A stretch of 64,000 nucleotides of DNA, taken from NCBI GenBank assembly GCA_947561395.2, contig OX387186.1, forward strand, positions 6,561,888-6,625,887. Reading direction: 5' to 3'. Each line of letters opens with the position of its first letter. Within the stretch, counting starts at the first letter, position 1. The notes beneath the pieces are model-generated. The model was not told the origin of the DNA. It saw only the letters and a list, made by a program, of their open reading frames with translations, and ran no database searches. This DNA comes from Buxus sempervirens (taxonomy: Eukaryota; Streptophyta; Magnoliopsida; Buxales; Buxaceae). A program made the position numbers and the translations under genes. Positions 59,357 to 64,000 of the stretch are shown here, piece after piece.

Positions 59357-59386
59357 TGTAATCCTGCAGTTTTTTGACAAGCAGTA

Positions 59387-59508
59387 GGTTGTGGTTGAAT
59401 TATCAATCCAAATCGTTTTACATGTGGTTGTGGTTGTGTCAACATACAACATCCTATTATATGTGGTTGTGGTTGAATTATCAATCCAAATCGTTTTACA
59501 TGTAGGTC
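59387..59508. repeat. Direct repeat, about 45 bp at 78-bp spacing
   Basis: GGTTGTGGTTGAATTATCAA...CGTTTTACATGT occurs at 59387 and again at 59465, directly after SINE copy B. Confidence 0.85.
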
Positions 59509-59519
59509 CTTCACATGAG

Positions 59520-60080
59520 AATTTTGATGTCAAAAATGAGTTTAATTAGACCTATGGCTATAAACAGGAGCAGACAAAGTGCATGGTCAAACTGATGCCC
59601 AACATTATCATAAGAGGCTGTGGTTTTTCTGCTTGACATGGTCCCACTTATTCCACCCCTTTGAATTTTAATAATCATACATTAATTGACTAGAACAAGT
59701 CACATCTTTCTAATGTCATGTTCTTCCAATCTATTAAGCACATGTCTTTTCAAGGGCTAAGGTTAGGCACATCGCGCAGTAAGCATGTTTCTTATCTCTT
59801 CTATAAGATAGGCCAACTTCAATTTTGTCTGAAAACCTAAATCAACTAGGCCTTAGTCACTTCTACCAAAAAAAACTAGGCCTTAGTCACCACGAAGTCA
59901 TTTTTTATATTATAAACGTATATACTTGCAAGATAAATCAAGTAACATGTCTTAAAATGAAGTTAATTAATCCTATCAAAATTTAAAATAAATTGGCTAA
60001 TTTTGCCAACCTGAAACCAATTAATACAAACCCAAAACCAACCCCAATAGGTTTGGTTTAGTTCAGTTTATTAATATGTA
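59520..60080. other. Intergenic, no gene seen
   Basis: AT-rich, with a short direct repeat AACTAGGCCTTAGTCAC (59845 and 59873). No gene recognised. Confidence 0.4.
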
Positions 60081-60085
60081 CACCC

Positions 60086-60510
60086 TAGGGATGTAAACGT
60101 GTCAGATTCAGATCGGATTCACCAATATCTGAATATGAATCTGATTAAGTGGTAGGATATTCGAATCCAATTAAATATCTGACGAATTTTCATATTTATT
60201 ATTGAATCCGAATCCAATTATATATTCGAATTCGGTTAAAAATCCGATTAAATTTACCTTTTTTAAACCTACTACTTTCACATATAGTATGTTAGTCTAT
60301 TGACTTATATAGTATGTTAGCCTATTTACTTAAACATCCTTATAAAATTCTAAAAATTTCAATCATACCTTAAATTTAATTGGATTCGAATTTTTATCGG
60401 ATAGATATAAAGTAAGATCCGTTTATTTGGATAAAGATCTGATTAAATCGGATAAATTTAATTGAAACCGGACAATAAACGAATTAGGATCCAATCCATT
60501 GACAACCCTA
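60086..60510. mobile_element. Ac-like hAT MITE
   Basis: Left end TAGGGATGTAAACGTG and right end, in reverse, TAGGGTTGTCAATGGA; about 425 bp with an interior rich in GGATTCGAAT and ATCCGATT motifs. TACACCC occurs just left (60079-60085) and, offset by four bases, right (60515-60521), a possible but imperfect duplication. The right terminus closely resembles the left terminus of the element at 15627. Confidence 0.65.
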
Positions 60511-60627
60511 GAACTACACCCTCCACCATTGGACTAGTAGATTTTCTTGTGGAGGGGACCAACTACGCTTGCTTATCGGGCCGTGCCGGCCCGAGCTTGG
60601 CACGGCCCAGCACGCCCACGTGCCGAG

Positions 60628-63049
60628 TGTGCGCACCTAAAAATTCCGGGATCCTAGATCGCACACCGGGCGCACCTTTGGTGCGTGCCTCGGGACATTC
60701 GGAGTCGCCACTGCCTGAGAGTGCAGGCAGACACGGTTTTGCCCTAATCGGGTCTAAGTCTGGTCTGCGGCTTTTCAGAGTTCTAGCTAAGTCCTCGGTT
60801 ACGATCCGGGGAAGTCCTAAAGACACCCCGGTCCGCCCCGTCGGTTTGACGAGTCCCTCGGGTCTCCCTGGTTTTTGAGTCAATTTCACCCTTCCTAGAC
60901 CAGCATGCTGCCTTGTTAGGTTTGGCGAGGCCCGCTAGAGGTGTGGGTCCCTTTTATTTTAATTTTATCTTTTTATTTATTTAAGTGAAGTGGGTCGGAC
61001 CCGGGTCCCGTTGGAAGACCCGTGGGTTGCCATGGTTGGGCCTTGGGCCCAGTAGGGTTATTGGGTAACCCTTTTTTGATTATTTATTAAATTAAACCAT
61101 TTACACATGCAATGGGCTTGGATTTGGCCCATTAGCCAAAGGTCAAGTGGCCCGGGCCTGTTTATTGAAAACAGGCCTGGTATGGGCCAGTCTAATATGG
61201 ACCCCACAAGTGGGCCCAGGGTGGTCTTGGTGGGCCCATCTGGGCCCACGGTCCAAATATGGGCTTAAGATAGCCCAAATTGCTTAAGAGATTGGTTTAG
61301 GCCAGTTTAGGTTCAACCGGGCCGGAAAATTATGTTTTTTAGGTTACTTTTACATTTGCCCGTATTTGCTATATGGTCCGCCCTTGCCCGTGAACGAAAT
61401 CCGGTTAGCCTTGCCCGTGGAGCAAACACGGTCCAGCCCGGTCCGCTCTGAGTTTACGGGCACAGCCAGTTTCGCATTTTTGTAGCCGATTCTTTTCGGG
61501 ATCTGTTCCGTGGCCTTCTCAGGTGTTCTGGTAATGTCAGTTGGTTTTCTCAGCTCCTCCAAATGCTATATTGCCTTCATTTGGCCTAAAAAGGCCATTT
61601 TTCTCCTTCCTTTTGTTCTTCTTGAAGCAACTAGACCCCCTCTTGATTGTTAGAAACCAAGTTCAAGAATGGGAAAAGGGGAGTTTACAGGGGAAGGTTT
61701 AAGGAGGACAAACTCCTCTTGAATTTGCAAGCATCATTAACTAAAATACTATATTTTATTTTTATTGTTCTATGAGTCCATCCTTTATGGAATATTGCTC
61801 ATTTTCATAGGGGATTCCATCAAAACAAAACAAATTGATTAGTAAGCAGGTAATAAGATAAAAAGGAATCCAAAATCATTCAAATGAAGGAATTCATATG
61901 TATATTAAAAGAAAAGAACCATTAAGGTCATTACCACACTATTACTCCTGGATTTGTTGATGTCTGGATTCTCCGAGAAATCCGGCAGCGCTTCCGCGTC
62001 TCCTTGGATTTTCTAGATTGGTTTGGAAAGGGTTTGGTTAGGTTCTTGAATCCAAGAAGGTGAAAGGCCAAAATTTAGGCAAGGTTTTGGGTGTTTGGGC
62101 ATGGTTTTGGGATATAGGGGCAATTTGGGCATTAAAAAGGTTTAGGGTGGTGGAGTGGTGGCATGATGGCAGGGTTCGGCCATGGGTAGCTTCAGGAGGG
62201 CAGGGGTTATGGCCAGGGGAGAGGGCTTTGTTGAAATGAGGGGGGTGGCCTCTCTATTTATAGGCAAAATTTTCGTGCCCGTATTTGAAGTACGGGCATG
62301 CCTTGCCCGTACTTCAAGTACGGGCGTGCCTTGCCCGTAATTCAAATACGGGCGAAAAACGCACATTTCCAAATCTCGCGAAATCGGCCGTACGGGACGT
62401 GTGTCCCGCCGTACAGTGACGCGTGTCTTCTTCCAGAAGCTTGCCCGTAGTTCAAATACGGGCATGCCCTGCCCGTAATTGAAATACAGTCCAGCACGTT
62501 TTTAAAATGTTTGAATTTCAAACCTTTATTCAATTTGGTTTTTTGCAAGATTCTTATTCGATTTCTCCGATTATTTTATTAAAGAGCGAGATTCTCTTTA
62601 TTAAAATATTATTAAACACATTTATCTTATTTACTTTATTGGTTTATTCCATTTTTGCTGCCTTTTTGCCACATGGGCAGTTTTTCTGAAACTTCAACTG
62701 CTCATAACTTCTTCATCCGGTGTCCGATTTCAGCAAACTTAGTGTCGTTGGAACCGGCTCGGAATCACCTATCCATTGGGATCAAATTTGGCAGTTGAAT
62801 TGGGGTTGAGCAAAAAGTCAACTTTTCGCTCCCCAAAAGTTTGACCAGCTCATATCTTTTTCATCTGGACTCCGATTCCAGCAAATTTAGTTGCGTTAGA
62901 ACCGTGTCGAAATGCTCTTTTCAATGATATAAAGTTTGATGGCCAAATTATCTTGAATCAAAAAGTCAATTTTTTGACCCCTTCAGGGTTTGACTAAAAG
63001 TTTGACTTTTCATTTTTTGCCATTTTAGGGGTGCAAAAATCAGGTGTCT
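60628..63049 (+). mobile_element. Solo LTR, probably Ty3/gypsy
   Basis: Begins TGTGCGCACCTAAAAATTCC and ends GGTGTCTACA, matching the common TGTAGACACC...GGTGTCTACA gypsy LTR ends apart from two changes at the left. CCGAG and CCGGG flank it, a 5-bp duplication with one difference. GGAGTCGCCACT near the start is a block often seen in plant gypsy LTRs. About 2.4 kb with no coding domains. A repeated palindrome family (61355-61420 and 62275-62490) and a duplicated block of about 130 bp (62700 and 62845) lie inside. Confidence 0.7.
62275..62490. repeat. Palindromic GCCCGTA...TACGGGC array inside the LTR
   Basis: GCCCGTATTTGAAGTACGGGC-type palindromes occur at least five times between 62277 and 62490, with related TTGCCCGT motifs near 61360, 61385 and 61408. 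Each can form a hairpin of 7-8 bp stem. Confidence 0.8.
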
Positions 63050-63334
63050 ACACCGGGCCTGGGGCCGCGACACACCAGCACGTGCGTCGGCACGCTGGGC
63101 ACGCCCCCAAGGCGAGCCGACCCGTTGGGCACGTCGGGCTGGCCCACCGAGACGGCTAGCTCTCTATTCCCTCCAAAAAGTTTTTGCCCATTTTACACCC
63201 CCCAACAGCAATATAACATCCATATTGGGGGGTATGGTTGTAATTAATTATTAAAAGACCTTTTCTACCATTCCAACTGCAAAATAACAGTCACATTAGA
63301 GGGTAAAGATGGTAAAAAGCCACTTTTAATTTTC

Positions 63335-63343
63335 TATAAATAG
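63335..63343 (+). promoter_or_regulatory. TATA box of the hAT transposase gene
   Basis: TATAAATAG, a near-consensus plant TATA box, 380 bp upstream of the transposase ATG. A donor-like GAG|GTATTC at 63559 suggests an intron in the leader. Confidence 0.5.
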
Positions 63344-63715
63344 ACTTACCCTTTCTCATTCCAGACCACACATCTTCTACAATCTCTTACTCTCTTCTAA
63401 TTGATTATCAAGAAATAGTTGCTTTGCTAAATGTTCTAATTGGAAATTGGACTCTGGAAATTGGTGATACTCTCTTCTAATTGTTCAAGCATTAGAAGTG
63501 GGAAATTGAACTCTGGAGGTTGAAGGCTTCAATTGCAAAGTTCAAGCTTCATTCTAAAGAGGTATTCTTCTATTTAATTTTCCGATTTTAAAATTAGTAT
63601 AAATATTATATATATATATATAAGTAAGTCTCTCCTTCTACCTTTCTTATAAATTAGTATCACCAAAAATTTATTATTATATTATTTATTAAGAATTTTT
63701 TTCCAAAATTTGATA

Positions 63716-64000
63716 ATGGACCCTAGGCATCATATGTTCTTTAACACTGAAGAAAGGGAATTTCTTAGACCATATTCTGATCCAACCTTTTTTGATGTTG
63801 TAACCCAACCCCCATATGGTGACCCTCCCATCCAAGATCATAAAACTGAGTTGCCTTCCCAAGAGATGGGATCATCTTCCCTACCACCTAGGAGCACCAA
63901 GAGGAGTAGAACCTCCAATGTTTGGCTCAATTTTACAATTGAAAATATAGGGAGTGAAGAGAGGGCAGTTTGTAACCATTGCAAGAAAAATTTTAGCTGT
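63716..64000 (+). CDS. hAT transposase, N-terminal part with BED zinc finger (runs off the window)
   Basis: The frame is open from the ATG at 63716 to the window end (95 codons). After an acidic leader (MDPRHHMFFNTEEREFL) come a basic patch (PPRSTKRSRTSNVW) and a BED-type zinc finger start: SNVWLNFTIENIGSEERAVC followed by NHCKKNFSC. This is the usual N-terminal arrangement of plant Ac/Tam3 and RICESLEEPER-like transposases, where the BED finger binds the element ends. The RNase H-like catalytic core and hAT dimerisation domain would lie beyond position 64000. Whether it is intact, or a domesticated gene, cannot be told from this window. Confidence 0.75.
   Translation, partial: MDPRHHMFFNTEEREFLRPYSDPTFFDVVTQPPYGDPPIQDHKTELPSQEMGSSSLPPRSTKRSRTSNVWLNFTIENIGSEERAVCNHCKKNFSC

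Larger units (their letters stand above)
60550..64000 (+). mobile_element. hAT (Ac-like) transposon, 5' part, interrupted by a solo LTR
   Basis: GC-rich sub-terminal DNA (GGGCCGTGCCGGCCCGAG...CAGCACGCCCACGTGCC) up to 60627 continues after an LTR insertion as GGGCCTGGGGCC...GGCACGCTGGGCACG (63050-63160). It then leads to a TATA box and a BED-type transposase frame at 63716. Such CGGGCC-rich 5' ends are usual in plant Ac-like elements. The left terminus is not certain, and the element runs off the window. Confidence 0.65.

Noticed and set aside
60462..60889. Open frames of 138 and 108 codons in GC-rich DNA
   Set aside because: They cross the hAT/LTR junction and have no recognisable domain; long frames are expected by chance in this base composition.

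Overview
This is about 64 kb of AT-rich plant nuclear DNA. Intron-bearing genes with GT..AG junctions, plant-only transcription factor families (WOX, LBD, ERF) and a dense layer of plant-type transposable elements point to a flowering plant, probably a eudicot or early-diverging angiosperm. I cannot name the species from the sequence.

Five genes look intact. From left to right they are: a WOX9/STIMPY-like homeodomain gene on the minus strand (3414-5624, three exons); a Harbinger-transposase-derived ALP1-like gene on the plus strand (23132-24445, single coding exon, one catalytic acidic residue lost); a TypA/BipA-type translational GTPase with a mitochondrial-like leader on the minus strand (30069-49838, 19 exons, 673 aa, all junctions in phase); an LBD22-like LOB-domain gene on the plus strand (51890-52688, two exons); and an AP2/ERF group IX gene on the plus strand (57223-57897, intronless). 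They are unrelated neighbours and nothing suggests a cluster. A LanC-like (GCR2/GCL family) exon fragment sits at the left edge between perfect 32-bp inverted repeats. A BED-zinc-finger hAT transposase gene runs off the right edge.

The rest is mostly mobile DNA. There is a dead L1-type LINE (9371-13697), a three-copy tRNA-derived SINE family (two copies with clear target-site duplications), a decayed copia-like LTR remnant (19130-20350), a solo gypsy-like LTR of about 2.4 kb nested in the GC-rich 5' part of the hAT element, an RTE-type LINE scrap in a TypA intron, and many MITEs. At least four MITEs have exact or near-exact target-site duplications or long inverted arms. A repeat of 1.3-1.7 kb occurs twice in opposite orientation (14270-15626 and 27040-28797). 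Each copy carries a different later insertion that is absent from the other, so the two copies act as each other's empty-site control.

I found no gene cluster, CRISPR array, tRNA, rRNA or other undescribed multi-gene system. The unusual material is in transposon structure, a captured gene fragment, a duplicated decayed terminal exon behind the TypA gene, and a domesticated transposase.
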